A stretch of DNA of 64,000 bases from Parapristionchus giblindavisi (Eukaryota; Nematoda; Chromadorea; Rhabditida; Diplogasteridae): assembly GCA_943737045.1 (NCBI GenBank), contig CALSFV010000004.1, positions 321,501 to 385,500 of the forward strand. The letters are read 5' to 3'. Of this stretch, positions 34,893 through 48,139 are shown one piece after another. Numbering within the stretch: the first letter of the stretch is position 1; each line of letters opens with the position of its first letter. The notes beneath the pieces are model-generated. The model saw only the letters and a program-made list of their open reading frames with translations. It made no database searches and was not told the DNA's origin. Made by a program: the position numbers and the translations under genes.

Positions 34893-36917
34893 CAGTACTG
34901 GCCAAAAGGTTATTGACTTTTGGTTTTTTCGCCATAACTTCTCTCAAACTCAACCCATCGAGTCCAGCTTTTCAGGGATTATTTTGAGAGTGTTTTTACG
35001 TGTCTTATACAAAAACCACCCCGGTTGAGCAGTTCCGTTGAATTTTATTTCGATTTCATCAAAAGTTACAAAAATGAGATTTTCGTTTTCTTCGATTTCT
35101 TCGATTTCTTCGATTTTTTAAACTTATTTTGCCACCAATGTGTGCTATATCGTTTTAAAAACGTGACACGGTTTCTTGGGAGCAATTATCTACTAATATC
35201 CGAGCGAGAACCCATTCCTCGTGGATGTTAGATGGGATTGTCGGAGGCACTCTGTCACAGCAGTTCCGAGTGTTTGTTTCGACTATTCTGAAGGTCACCA
35301 AAACTTCAATCCGTGTTCAAACAATGAAGAAGGTTAATGTACGACCTCAAAAGACGATTACGACATCTGATCGTCTGATTATCTGCATCTCGAAGGAGAA
35401 ACTGACTAGGGAATGGTTTCTTTGATGGTTGAAATTACGGTTAGTGACCTACATAGCGATATTCAGCATGGTCGACTTAGTAATAATCAACTTTCAAAAG
35501 CTGCTGTTGATCGATTTTTTGAACGAAACCCGTCGCATATCCGCCGCACGAAAGACAGCACAAGAAGATTTTTTAGACTTAATTTCCATTTAAACAGCAA
35601 TTTTTTGCTGGAATTACCATGCAGACATAAAATGCTGTCTGGGGAATCGAACTCGTGTTCAAAACGTGTAAAATAAAAAAAAATGCAACTTTTTGGCTGT
35701 CTTTCGTGCGGCGGATATGCGACAGGTTTCGTTTAAAAAATCGATCAACTGCAGCTTTTGACAGTTGATTCTTACTAAGTCGACCATGCTGATTATCGCT
35801 ATGTAGGTCACTAACCGTAATTTCAACCATCACAGAAACCATTCCCTAGTGAGGCTCACTACAATGGACATCAAGCGAGCACTAGCGGAGTTTCGCTAAA
35901 TTGAGGTAGCTAAATATTCAAAAATTGACTGAAAAGATGTTTAAGGTGTCCGTGGAAAATGTACAACATCGTTTTCGTGGATCGGTTCTGTTCTGACGTC
36001 GCCCTATCAACAAACCGCTAATCTCCGAGAAGAATAGCAAATCAAGGATCACATGGGCAAAAGAGCACTTGCATTGGACCCTCTAACAAAAGAAGTAGTT
36101 CTTATTCTCATACGAAAACAAGTTTCTGGTAGGGTGGAAATAAATCATGTTCGTCGTCCAGATAGCACTGGATAGGATGTGAAGTACCAGCTGACCAGAG
36201 TGAAGCATCGGGGAGGATCCTTGATGTTATGTGGTTTCTTCTCTGAAGATGCGGTTGACCCCTTGTACTTGTGAAGAGAATTATAAAGGCGGAGATATTC
36301 AAGCGACGCGTTTTCTTCCTTCAAACATCTTTTCAAGGAAGTTTAGAACCTTTAGACACCTCAATTTAGCGAAAATCCGCTAGGGCTCGCTTGATGTGAA
36401 TTGTAGTGAGCCTCAGTTTCTCCTTCGAGATGCAGGTAATCACATGATCAGATGTCGTGGTCGTCTTGCGAGGTCGTACATTAACCTTCTTCATTGTTTG
36501 AACTCGGATTTAAGTTTTGCTGACCTTCAGAATAGTCGAAACAGACACTCGGAACTGCTGTGACAGAGTGCCTCCGACATTCCCATCTAAAATCCACGAC
36601 GAATGGGTTCTCGCTCGGATATCGGTATATTCTTGCTCCCAAGAATCCTTGTCATGCTTTTAAAACGATATAACACTCATTGATGGCAAAATAAGTGGAA
36701 AAAAATTGAAGAAATCGAAGAAAACGAAAATCATAATTTTGTGACTTTTGATAAAATCGAAATAAACTTCAAAGGAAGAGCTAAACCGGGGTGGTTTTTG
36801 TGTAGGACACGTAAAAATGCTCTCAAAATAATCCCTGAAAAGCTGGACTCGATGGGTTGAGTTTGAAAAAAGTTATGGCGAAAAAACCAAAAGTCAATAA
36901 CCTTTTGGCCAGTACTG
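34893..36917. mobile_element. Tc1-like element, foldback derivative, in gene D intron 2
   Basis: The ends CAGTACTGGCCAAAAGGTTA closely resemble the C. elegans Tc1 terminus as I recall it and are flanked by TA. The + strand shows transposase relics: SQQFRVFVSTILKV with RPQKTITTSDRLI (about 35250-35390), then PLISEKNSKSRITWAKEH (about 36015-36070), then VKHRGGSLMLCGFFSED. The N-terminal coding part occurs again inverted at about 36420-36600. The element is therefore a rearranged, dead Tc1-family copy. Splicing would remove it from gene D. Confidence 0.75.
35406..35849. mobile_element. PIF/Harbinger-like MITE, copy 1
   Basis: Ends CTAGGGAATGGTTTCT are inverted, flanked by TGA (35403-35405 and 35850-35852). 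The uninterrupted site AAACTGAGGCTCAC is kept in the opposite arm of the Tc1-like host (about 36402-36415), so the 3-bp duplication is certain. The related copy at 61421-61862 duplicates TTA. A 3-bp TNA target fits PIF/Harbinger. Both copies share TGACCTACATAG and GTCGACTTAGTAA. Confidence 0.72.
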
Positions 36918-37166
36918 TATATTACAACTAGGGTAGTGATTTTTAACGCGTTTTTCTAGTGTCTATTACTATAAATTTTGCAGGATGAATGTCGTGCAGT
37001 GTACTATGGTAAAGGAACTCGAAACTGTGTTTTACTAGGAACAATATATGATCGTGCCTGTAACGGTTTGGTTACTATTCAATTGAAAGCTGAATGTCCA
37101 CGGGAATCTGAACATGAGATTCGTAGGTTTCTAAATCATCTTACTTTGATATTCAAGCATATTTTA

Positions 37167-37316
37167 CACAGACGCTCCAGAAATTTTCCCCGCAGCTTGC
37201 TTTCGACAAGGTGCCCGCGTGTGGAAGCCACCCCGCGGGGCACAGTTTTGAAAACAAGCTAGGCACCCTGTAGCTGGCCCAGCGGGGCTGCGGGGGAAAT
37301 TTCCGGAGCAGATATT
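37167..37316. mobile_element. 150-bp GC-rich MITE in gene D intron 3
   Basis: GCTCCAGAAATTTTCCCCGCAGC is nearly inverted at GCTGCGGGGGAAATTTCCGGAGC. The loop contains CACCCCGCGGGGC. The target duplication is not clear. Confidence 0.6.
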
Positions 37317-38610
37317 ATCCCGTCAATGGCAAAATTTCCTGGGATTCGTATTCGACAATTATACAACGTTTCAGCCTGTCAAATGTGCGTTCCATTGAAA
37401 CCTACTAAAGATTGTCCTCAGTCTAAGATCTGCGATGATTCGATCGTTGAAGTGTACGCCGACGATGACTATTGCGCATATATTGGATTTCACACATCTG
37501 GATACACATTACTGGTGAGTTCTCTTGTGATGACAACGGTCTCTTCAATGTCAGTACTCTGTCGCGATGTATCTGAAGAGATACAGATCAATGACAAATG
37601 TAATTCTGACACAGAGAATATCATTCTCTTCGTGCAGTGTTTTATGTGATCACATTTATTATACATTTCAATCACATTTATCAAGAGTTCGTTAGGTCGA
37701 AGGCTCTGCTGTGCATAGCGTTCCAATTCCTGCTCGTCGCTTCGCTTAGGAAGTTACATCCAACTGTCTTACGAAATTTATGTGAAATACGAGTACAATT
37801 ATAATCAGTGCTTTTGAATACTTAATCTATTTTATTTTTATTAACAGGTTCAATGTGATGGTCAATGGATGCCTCAGAACGATGAAGTGATATCCTGTTA
37901 TGATGAGGCACAGTGGATTTATAATGGGAGTGCATTGCCTTCAACATGTCTCATCACGGCTACATCTACATAAACGATGAAGTTCATCTATAAAAATAAA
38001 TTACTATCGTTTCGATAAAATTTTGTGAATATTTGGATAAGTATACATATGATATTTTCATTTAAAAAGTAAGACGTAGTAGAAAAGGATAATTGTCTCA
38101 AAATGTACTACGTGACTAATCTGTAAATGCCAAGTTTACGTAAACAGTAACGTCGGGACAAACTATTTTTGCATACCACTACATTCTTGCGAATTAAAGA
38201 TTAAATGCTAAGTCACTATGCGACTTAGTAGTGTTTTTTTCTTAACATATGTACATACTCCACCTTTAACGTTTCGTATGGATTCACAGATACAGTTACG
38301 GTTTAATTTCATCATCGCATCGAGTAACGACTCCATAGTATGATAGCAGGAGTAGAGGTACATGGTACTGTAAGGGATCAATATTCAAACCGAGAATGGT
38401 GATGGATGATCACTGTTGAGCAATCTCATTTAGAATGAAGAAAATGAGTTTGTACAATGTATACTAGATGGAAAACTTTTCAACCAACCAACGACAACCT
38501 CTCAAAGTAAAATAATGATAACGAATCTTGCTCTTATTGTTAGTGAATTCAATATCAGTACGAAATGAGTATGTAGGTGTGAGACGAAAAGTGAAAATTA
38601 ACAAATCACT

Positions 38611-38616
38611 TTTATT
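38611..38616 (-). terminator. Polyadenylation signal AATAAA for gene G
   Basis: AATAAA on the minus strand about 90 bp after the TAG of gene G. Confidence 0.45.
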
Positions 38617-38705
38617 AATGATTATTTGAAAGTGAGGACGTATTTAGTGCTGTAGAAGTTGATGTATTCATTATTGTAGTCATGACTTCTGTTACACAAC
38701 TTGAT

Positions 38706-41457
38706 CTAGGTCTCCATTGCGGTAATCGAACATGATGGTGATAAAGGGTTCCCATCATAGTTCCAACCTTCCTCTTCACAATAAATTTCATGTTGATCGT
38801 AGTTAATAGGAAGCCATTCATTATCGCATTGAACCTATAATAACATAAATTGTACTGACTAGTGATAGAATTTCGGCAATTAGCACTCAGAAAATTCATT
38901 TACGAATAAGTAAATAAAAACTGAGCTTATGAGATGAATGATAGAATTATTTAATTTTAACAAGTGATTCAATTTCTTATGCTCGTATTAAAGTGATTGA
39001 TTTCTTATATAACTCCGCAATTTTAGGTGGGCCAATAATTTGGTCGAACATTTTTGGGTGCTTAAAATTTGGCTACCAGACAAGCCCCACTTTAAGTTGG
39101 GTCAATAATTTGGTGGTTGAGCCAATAATTTGGTTCGAAGTGGGGCTGTTATTTTAGTCTAAAATTTTAGCCCCACTTCGAACCAAATTATTGGCTCAAC
39201 CACCAAATTATTGACTCAACTTTAAAGGTGGGGCTTGTCTGGTAACCAAATTTTAGAGTCAACTTTTACGATCCACCAAATTATTGGCCCCACTTCGACC
39301 AAATTATTGGCACCCCTAAAATTGCGGAGAATGTAAGTGATGCATTTCTTGTCCTTTTCAGCGTGTGACTATGGATAGGTAGCCAGTCATCAGTAAAATG
39401 GTGGATAAATTAGTGCAAAACTTGTTGTGACTTCCGAGTCATAGCTCACCCAAATATATCAAGATATTGTAATTTTAACCAACTGTGACACTTTGCTTAC
39501 TGTCTTATTACTAGCGAGAACGTCTTTTAAAGACAAACCCCAAGTTAATTGAAACTCTCCATTCTGGTAAATACTGCTATATGAGGCCGCTTGCGTAAGA
39601 ACCGACTAAGTGCCGGCACAGTGAAAAAATTAAATTTTTGGGATCGGGGTTCTCAAGGTTGCTGATGACGATGGTCATGTTCATTTTTCACCTAAAGCCA
39701 CCGTTGAGGCCAGATGACGTCGCGTTGAAATCGCGTTTTCAGTCATTTCTCCTCAACCGGTGGTACTAAAATTTGCAGACTATGCACCCAGGGGCAGAAT
39801 TTGATGACGATCACGCCTGTCTAATTCATTTTTCATGAAAAAGTTTTCGAAATTTTCAAAATCCGAATTACTCTCAATGGTCATAGTGTGTGAGTGAGAT
39901 ACATGGATCGGACCGTAATGAGTTCAGGATCTCATAGAAAAAATTTCAGCCAATTTGCAGAAGATGTTTTCGAGAAAATCATCTTTTAGTGTAATCATTT
40001 TGCAGTTGAAGTGGAGGCAAGAAGCGAGATAGTGTGGTGGTGCGAGAGAGTAGAGAGACACAATCCCGACCACTTCCCTGCCTTCCTATTCTGGTCACCT
40101 CACCTGCCTCTCTGCTCTCTGGCACTACCACACTCTCTCGCCTCTTGCCTCCACTTCAATGGCAAAATGATTACACTAAAAGTTGATTTTCTCGAAAACA
40201 TCTTCCGCAAATTGGCTGACAATGAAATTTTTTCTATGGGATCCTGAAGCCATTACGGTCCGATCTATGTATCTCACTCACGCACTATGGCCATTGAGAG
40301 TAATTCGAATTTTGAAAATTTCGGAAACTTTTTCATGAAAAATGAATTAGACAGGCGTGATCGTCATCAAATTCTGCCCCTGGGTGCATAGTCTGCAAAT
40401 TTTAGTACCACCGGTTGAGGAGAAATGACTGAAAACGCGATTTCAACGCGACGTCATCTGGCCTCAACGGTGGCGTTAGGTGAAAAATGAACATGGCCAT
40501 CGTCATCAGCACCCTTGAGAACCCCGATCCCCAAAATTTAATTTTTTTCACTGTGCCAGATTTCACATGTTTTAGTCGACTCTTACGCAAACGGCCTCAT
40601 ATCACTTTCTTTGTCAAGAGAGCGTTGCTAGAGCGGAGAGTAAAATTAGCTTGGTGTGTGCCTTTAAATGATTACTCACCAGAAATGTGAATTCTGAATT
40701 AGGAAAGCTCATATAAGCACATTCATTGTCATCCGCGAAGGTTTGTATGACCTTACTATTGCAGGTCTCTGTTTCAGGGCAGTCTGTCGTTGTTTGTAAC
40801 GGAGGGCACATACGGCAAGCTGAAGTGAAATCTAATATTGACCCTACAAATCTCTGCATTTCTATTTCCGTTGGTTTCTTGGAGTAGGAGAGCGAAAATA
40901 TGTTGACAAAATAATTTTAAATCTTACGGATCTCAGGCTCAGGACAATCAACTTTGAGTTGGAGAGAAACGAGTGCATTGCAAACATGCGGGTTTATAGT
41001 GTTTAATGCACCAAGTAATACACATTTTCTAGTATCTTCTGAATAATGTAGTGCAAGACAGTCCTCCTGCAAAATGTATATTAATTTTTTTTGTTAAATA
41101 AGTCGATCTAACATTTTTTGAGCAGAGCTGTTCACAGGATTCCTGGGTTGAGTGAGAATTTCGGGAGAGAACGACCCTGACATCTCGCTCATCTGCTCTT
41201 TTGTAACAGATTTGTTGATGTGAGAAGACCTAAAGCACAGTATACGATGCTAATAAAGCACGTTAACGGGCTATTTTTTCAAAACTAATTTTCGTTTTCT
41301 TATCGAGACATTAAAAAAATATTCACGTCTTCTGTAAGTACACTTGATCTGTAGTATGGAAAGTTTCTTATAAAAATATTTAATTGGTTTGTATAATTTA
41401 ATCTACCTGTTGGAAGAGAATCGAATAACAAAGAAGATAGACACCCTTTTCCTTCAT
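38706..41457 (-). CDS. Gene G: secreted PAN-like / Cys-module protein (191 aa)
   Basis: Minus-strand exons 41407-41457 (signal MKEKGVYLLCYSILFQQ), 41113-41229, 40928-41066, 40680-40819, 38706-38834; 576 nt in frame. The PAN-like domain has QICYKR, CEQLCSKN, DCLALHYS and KCVLLGAL; the C-terminal module has CRMCPPLQTTTDCP, CAYMSFP, CDNEWLPIN and SCSITAMET. Like D and H it has a very short linker. Intron 4 is 1.85 kb and filled by two hairpin repeats. The upstream motif ATGGTAATGTCAATTA lies about 85 bp before the ATG, as in H. A minus-strand AATAAA lies at 38611-38616. Confidence 0.78.
39021..39323. mobile_element. Foldback repeat with CCAATAATTTGG motifs
   Basis: The ends CTCCGCAATTTTAGG and the inverse enclose arms carrying several CCAAATTATTGGC units and a central GAAGTGGGGCT hairpin. 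It lies in gene G intron 4. No coding region. Confidence 0.7.
39590..40600. mobile_element. 1-kb foldback repeat
   Basis: The arms (about 39590-40010 and 40150-40600) are near-exact inverses, including GAGGCCGCTTGCGTAAGA, AAATTTTAGTACCACCGG and GAAAATCATCTTTTAG. The loop encodes nothing recognised. A partial copy is at 12145-12480. A fragment of the 3.35-kb TTAA element end lies just to the left (39475-39545). Confidence 0.7.
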
Positions 41458-42994
41458 CGTATCTTGAAGCAAACCTCCTCTGCTACTGAATGAAGAATTA
41501 GGGAGTATAGTTGAAGCCGTGGCCTTGGAATTATTTACTATGGTAATGTCAATTAAATAAGTTTCTTTTCGTCATCTTTGACTTCGAAACTGACTCTTCT
41601 TCCTACATTGTTTAAAAATAGCTTATTGTTGGCTCGTACTGGTTTTTCCCTACAATGTTCGCAAAAAGTTGATATCTTTTAGATATCTAAAAGTATTGTA
41701 TTTTTTTTGAAATTTGAATTTTCTTCACAGTATCTTGAGGTAGCCACTTCGGACGAAGCTTCTATTGATACCTAGATTGTTAACTACATTCTTATTATCA
41801 TGATAGTTTTATAGTATATCAGAAATATTCATGCACTTTCCATGCAAATTATTAACAATGATTTATCGATACACTCATTCAGAGTAGAATATCAACCGAA
41901 GGTAGCAGTGATCAAGCAGTTAGATGACAATACGTTTCCATTATAGATCCATCCATTTTCTCCACATTGCATCTCTACTTCGTCATTCTGAGGCAGCCAT
42001 TGACCATCACATTGAATCTTTAATATTTCTTGATCAATTAATGTCCCTACACAATTTTTTTACACATATATATATATATATTTCACTTTAATATTTCTGA
42101 TAAATTTCAAGTGTGATATTGAATTATTATTGTAAGATAACCTACCAGAAACTTGTAATCTGTTTTGAGGACGCCCATATATACACACTCCTCACAATCA
42201 TCGCCTAAGAAGTCATAGACAGCCTTAGCGTCGCAATCCTTCGACGGAACGCACTCCAATGTGCGTTTTAACAGAGTACAAGCTGAAAGCCAAGGATCAT
42301 CTGCCATTGACGGCTTAATATATATCAATGAGAAATAACATGCTCGAATGACAAAATAAGATAATTTCGAAACCTACCAATCTCAGGTTCAGATTCCTGT
42401 GGACATTCATATTTCAATTGAATAGTAACCAAACCGTCACAGGCACGATCATTTATTCTTCCAAGCATAACACAGTTTCGAGTTCCTCTACCAAAGTACA
42501 CTGCACGACATTCATCCTGCAAAATTTATACAAATAGACACTAGAAAAACGTGTCAAAACATCACAACCTCATGTGAAATATAGAGAGCTCAAGACCTGT
42601 GGTATGTTATCTTTGTGCTATATTTGACACTTTTTAGGTATTACTTTTTCAGTTGTATTTTCGGTTTACACTTTTTTCTCTGTGTGTATAAAACTGATCA
42701 TAATAAGGCGACTCACACTGTGCGAACAAAGTTGTTGGCATGATTCCTGTGTATAGTCAGGATGAAGAGACAGGACCACTCGGGCTTTAAAGGTGGACTC
42801 CCGCGAATATTTTCGTCAATAAACTGTTAAGGTAGGGTGGTAGCAAAAGAAATACTGGTTACAGTACACAACTTATTTTGTGATGATTCTGCGTATTGAT
42901 CGCTAGGACATTGAATGAACAATGCTTGCTATTGCAGGGAGCGGCGCGCATTTTGAAATTGAATTTTAGAACTTGGAAAGGTTGGCAATAAATT

Positions 42995-43075
42995 TGCTTC
43001 GAGCGGGATTTGAACCAGCGTCAGAGCGTTAACAAGTCAACGGCGATGCCACTGCACTAAGGTCACGACTGTTGA
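42995..43075 (-). repeat. tRNA-like sequence in the gene H TTAA element
   Basis: The A-box-like TTAGTGCAGTGG and B-box GGTTCAAATCC are in correct order on the minus strand. A tRNA-derived module is shared in position with the smaller family members. A working tRNA is not evident. Confidence 0.45.
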
Positions 43076-45795
43076 GCGCCCTTATATTTCTTCCTACATT
43101 CTCTTCCAGTCATGCCTTCACATTATCGAGGTGTGATTGCGTTTTTAAACAGTAAAATGTAAAAGCTCAGACCAATGGACAGCATCTAAAATGAAATAGA
43201 TTACTTACATTACATACATGATATTTCGTCTCTCTTTTCCGTTTTTGGGTGTATTTTTCTGGGTTTTTGTTGTTCTTTGATGTAGTGTGTGCTACCTTGT
43301 TGTATCTCTCGACACAGTACATCTGTCAAGACAAAGAGATGCGAATAAGTAAGATTACAGTGGTTTCAAATCAATGGAAATTATTTATATGCCCTAATCG
43401 ATAAATACATTTTACTCAGTGCTTGTGTTTGACTATTTAACTTTGTCATCAACCGTTTTGTTGCATAGAAAACTTTTGAAACAAACACTAATTGATGATG
43501 GATCAATACAGTTAGTATCGATGATGACTATAAAGTGGCCATTATTCGACTTCTAAATTTCTATGCTCGACCTCAACTCTGCAAGTTTTCCTCCCTCTGT
43601 CAGTAACTGCACGTTTAATTAACATGTTCTTCGTAAAGATGCTGTGCAATAGAACAAAATACAATATTCATATAAACTTTTATTCTTAAAAATGTACAAT
43701 AAAAAGTGTCACCTTTACAAAAATAGGCAGTCGTACCTCCTCCTGCACATCCACCCACTCCCAACCTAAAAAAACATCCCCCTTCCGCTCCCTTTTTCCT
43801 CTCTTCCACCCCCGTCCGCCTCCAAGTCCTCGTTACCGATGTTGTTGTACTCCTCGTTCTGTAAATATTATTGATTAGCTGAGTATATATCGCATTTTCA
43901 TTAAAATCTAAATTTAACGTAATTAAATCGCTAACGTTCACTGGACCCCACGGGTATCTAAAGCAACATGAGCTCCTTCAACTGAGTTCTGCACAGATAG
44001 CAAACTTGTCCATATAAGGACAATAGATTTCCCAAATTTCCTTGCATACACCACAGTGCAAGGAAAGTTGGGAAATCCCACATTCGGGCAAATGTTAGCC
44101 CCAAAACAAGCGATTTGACCCGTATCAGGCAAACATTTTCCAGAATACGGGTAAATTATACTATCCCTACTCGGGCAAATTTAATCTATGTGGTATCATT
44201 GAATGACTACAACAGCTACTAGTTACTGACTATTAGTGTTTGTAAATCAATAGCAATAAATAAACAACAAGACTCCATATATTCATCAATGGAGGAACAT
44301 AATCAAGGAACACGCATTCTATACAAGAAAAAGGAAAGAAATTAATAAATAAAGGCTAACCTTGCGCAGGAAAGAACACAAATGTACGTTAATCCTTATG
44401 TTGTAGAAGGGAAGAAGAACGAGGAACTGGAAAAGAACAAGTTCAATAAAAGTTTATCACATAACACTGAATCCAGTGATATTTCTAAAGAATGTGGGAG
44501 AAACAATCTGTGCCAGTCTTTGCCCATGCCATGGATTATAACATGAAAAACGAACCTGACGAAGATGATGAGCAGGTTAGTTCCCTGATGGTCCCTTGCC
44601 CTGCAGCACCTACAAGTATTCATTGATGATGTCGACAAGAATGGAGGCGAGAACGACGAATTCAAAGACGAGTGAAAGAAGTTAAATTATTCAAATATAG
44701 TAATTGAAACGATCGCTTCTCAAGAACGCCGAACAGGGACATAACAAGCATGTGTTGGGCTAGTCATTTAAGCGAGAGAACATAGAGGAAAAGAAAGGAT
44801 AAGCGAGATAGCATGCAGAACTTAAGTTTTCTAATTATAAAGCATAATTATGTCAAAATGCGTGTATATATGGCATGGTGCAACCGCCTATTCGATATGC
44901 AAAGAGCGCAGATATTATCAATGGCACAAAACAACGATACATATAGATTTATAACAAAAAACGACCGAGAAATGAAAGGAAAATGAAAAATACAACTGCG
45001 TAGAGCAGAAACGCGGAGTGATTGCAAACTGACTCTTCAAACTTTTTCTTACAGTATGTTCTTGCGGAATCGCAGAAAAGGCGCGATAGGAACCAACAAT
45101 TTCATTCGGGGTTCTCCACCTGGCAAATTGTAAAGTTCACGGTTCACCGTTCACCGTTCACCATTCACCGTTCACGGTTTTTCGTTCACCGTTCACGGGT
45201 TTTCATTCACCGTTCACCGTTTTTCGTTCACCGTTCACGGGTTTTCATTCACCGTTCACCGTTCACTGATATGTTTATCTATTTCATATTTAATGCTGTT
45301 ATTTGTAATATTTAATTTATTTCCATGGTTAGGAACCAAATTATGCTGTTCATTTAGGTAAAGATTGTTCCCCCCCCCCTGAAGTTAATTACTTCATTTT
45401 CATTGGCTATTCAAGTAAACATGATTGATTGTTTTAATTGTTTATATTTTTTGTCGTTCAACCATTCTTTTGCTATCGACACAAGTACTTCCTCATTCAG
45501 TCCACGTGCACAAACGATGATTAAATAAGTAATGACTTCTAAATGTGAATATGGAAAATTGGATAGAAGAAGAGTTAGTTCATTTTATAATTATCACTAC
45601 CGTTCTGCTCTGAAACATTGCATTATTCTATTATCAGATCAATATGTGTATCAAAGTATACAGTACAGCCCGGTCGTGTTTTGTACACATTCTGCGCTGC
45701 GCTCCGCAGCGGGGCGCATTTGGACGCATCATTTATTTCCTTTGCGTATGAATATTTTTGAATTCTCAAAGTCTTAATCATGAGTTTCCGTTATA

Positions 45796-46070
45796 AAAAG
45801 TTCTTTTAATGACTAAAGAAACTGAAACAAAATTTTTATTAATGAGAAAAAAACAATTAAAAGGCAAATCACACTGGTCCGAAAATGATCACTATTAATT
45901 TACTGGAAAGGTATACTGTAATATTGCGTATCGATCGCACGATCGCCGTAAGACCTGTTTTAAAATTTACAGTACCCATCATTTTCGGACCAGTGTGATT
46001 TGCCTTTTAATTGTTTTTTCTCATTAATAAAAATTTTGTTTCAGTTTCTTTAGTCATTAAAAGAACTTTT
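45796..46070. mobile_element. 275-bp near-perfect palindromic MITE
   Basis: AAAAGTTCTTTTAATGAC and its inverse begin arms of about 100 bp that include GGCAAATCACACTGGTCCG. The centre differs between arms. No coding capacity. Confidence 0.7.
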
Positions 46071-47089
46071 GAGAAGATGATGTAGATGGAATAGTTGCAT
46101 GTGGTAATTAGAGCATTCCATATGCATTATCTCAAACTACCCATCAATAATAGACCTAAGGTTGATTAATATGATTGAATATTAGTGAATGAATGTAAAA
46201 AAATCATACGATTAGGGTAGATGAAATTGTTCAAGTTGTACAGAGAAAGAAGTTCGATTGATGAGATCATACTTTTGTTTTCTGATTCATCATGTTATAC
46301 GCCATTTACAACATTTACTGATTATCCTTATGAATTCAAATGAGACTACTTCGATATTTTACCCGATTTATTGAAATCTAATAATTCAATTCATTTTTAA
46401 TTTTTTTTATAGTATGATGCACCAATTGATTAGATAGAGAAGACATATTGGAAGATGGAGAAGATGTTGTATCTCTTAAATGTGGAGCTGATAATAAGGT
46501 ATTCATTCAATATTCAAATACTTATTGGTCTAGGTTGGATCTGGTTTCAATCAATAGATAGATCAACCCTCTAAAATGGGCGATAAAACAATGTCTCTGC
46601 ACGAAATGAATACGAGAGAATTGTTCATGCGGGAATCAGCACTATATCAGCGCTGGGATTTCCGTTTTTCCGGATTTTCCGATTTTCCGACCTGTTTCGG
46701 AATATTTTGATTTTCCGATTTTCCGAAAATTTTTCGGAAAATTCGGAAAATTTCTAGTGATTAAAATACATTGAATAAAATATTTTTCTCATGTAAATAT
46801 ACATTAAAAAACCAAAAAGCAGTAGTAAAATATTTTTTCATTTCGATTTTTTATATGCATGCTGACCAAAGTATACTGTACTCGAAATTACCCTCAATCC
46901 TGGCAACTTTTTCCCAACCAGATTCGCAACCTTTGACCAAATGATATGACAAAATTATATTTTTTCTTTCTCCCCTATTCGCTTTCGCCTTTCTCCTAAG
47001 TATCATTGATCTTCTCCTGTACCTGTGGATGTAGAGGATGTTCAGTTCTGCTAAGTACATTATTTCGCTCAATCTCTCTCGGCCATTAA

Positions 47090-47430
47090 AGGTGGAGACC
47101 CGCGAATGTTCATGCAGATCCCTCACATATCTTCTGCGCAAATGCCAAGTTATATGCGAGAAGTTAACGCAGCCACTTGTCTATCCCATAGCGCAGTGGT
47201 AAACGTTCAGAGTCGTTGCCCATTTGTCGCAAGTTCAAATCCTATTGCCGAATTTCCTCAATTTTCAAAAAGCGCGCCTTTCCCTGCACGGGGCCTGATG
47301 GTTCATTAATGTTTCTAGCGATCAATAAGCCGAATCGTCATAAAATAAATAGTGTACGGTAGGTAGAATAACTTTTGCTACCTTTCTGTCTTGACAGTTT
47401 CTTTACGAAAATATTCGAGGGACTCCACCT
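47090..47430. mobile_element. TTAA MITE with tRNA-like sequence, copy 3
   Basis: AGGTGGAGACCCGCGAATG and the inverse are flanked by TTAA (47086-47089 and 47431-47434). The tRNA-like part (about 47180-47260) has TAGCGCAGTGGTAAACG and AGTTCAAATCC. It is 341 bp and close in sequence to the copy in gene A. Confidence 0.7.
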
Positions 47431-48139
47431 TTAAAATATAAAACGGGTCAAAGTAATTTGTCCGAGACGCAGAGCGAGTTTGGCCAAACAGACCATGCAG
47501 GGCATGCATTATTGTTAGGAAATGGTAGCTTGAGTACATTTTTAGAAAAATCTCTCTATTCTAACAACATTCTGTCCAAAATATTCCGTATTATAGATTT
47601 CTTTTAATAATTGTATTTCTTTCGCTATTTGAAGCTGTTTAAATTTGAATTTGAAGAATTTGAATTTTAAGCAATTTGAAGCTAATTTCATTTTTTATTA
47701 TTACTATGTACTTTCTTAATGTTATTTCTTTTTCGTATTGTATTGTACAAATGACATATTTTACATCACAAATTTATCGCAGTTATTAGCACAATTCACT
47801 CATGTGGGTCACTCGTTCTGCAATTCGACGATTGGCAGGATTCGCATTGACATGGTACAACAACACAAGATATGTTCCAGTACCTCCCACTGAGACTGAC
47901 TGACGTTGTTCAGATCCTGCAAATATGTTTTTGTAAAACATCATTCACTACGGTATAAGCTACCTTATCTCCGTTAATGATCACAATTCAGGAAGGTCAT
48001 CGATAGATGTGATTGATTGTGTAGTATTGCTTGAATCCATGAGCTGTAGCTTCCTGCCTAGCGCAGAGACATGATGATTACCCATTACGAATTTCTCTGC
48101 CCTCAGCATCCTAGAATGTAAACTCAACGTAAATTTGGT

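Larger units (their letters stand above)
34630..37973 (+). pseudogene. Gene D: PAN-like paralog lacking a signal exon
   Basis: Exons 34630-34743, 36984-37122, 37375-37514, 37848-37973 (114, 139, 140, 126 nt) are all open and in phase. Motifs: NFCYQE, CQQLCSQS, ECRAVYYG, NCVLLGTI, CQMCVPLKPTKDCP, CDGQWMPQND, TCLITATST. There is almost no Ser/Thr linker, as in genes G and H. No signal-peptide exon is found in the 170 bp before exon 2. The upstream motif ATTACCATGG, which in G and H lies some 85 bp before the signal exon, here lies only about 45 bp before exon 2, as if the signal exon had been deleted. Intron 2 contains a 2.0-kb Tc1-like element and intron 3 a 150-bp MITE. The protein could be unexpressed, cytosolic or use another start. 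Confidence 0.72.

Noticed and set aside
43615..44665. Several open frames of 64-108 aa in the gene H TTAA element
   Set aside because: No transposase motif or consistent codon pattern; kept as unassigned interior.
45130..45270. Protein-coding repeat (FTVHRSPF-type)
   Set aside because: The repeat is the DNA-level GTTCACC terminal repeat of a transposon; the frame is incidental.
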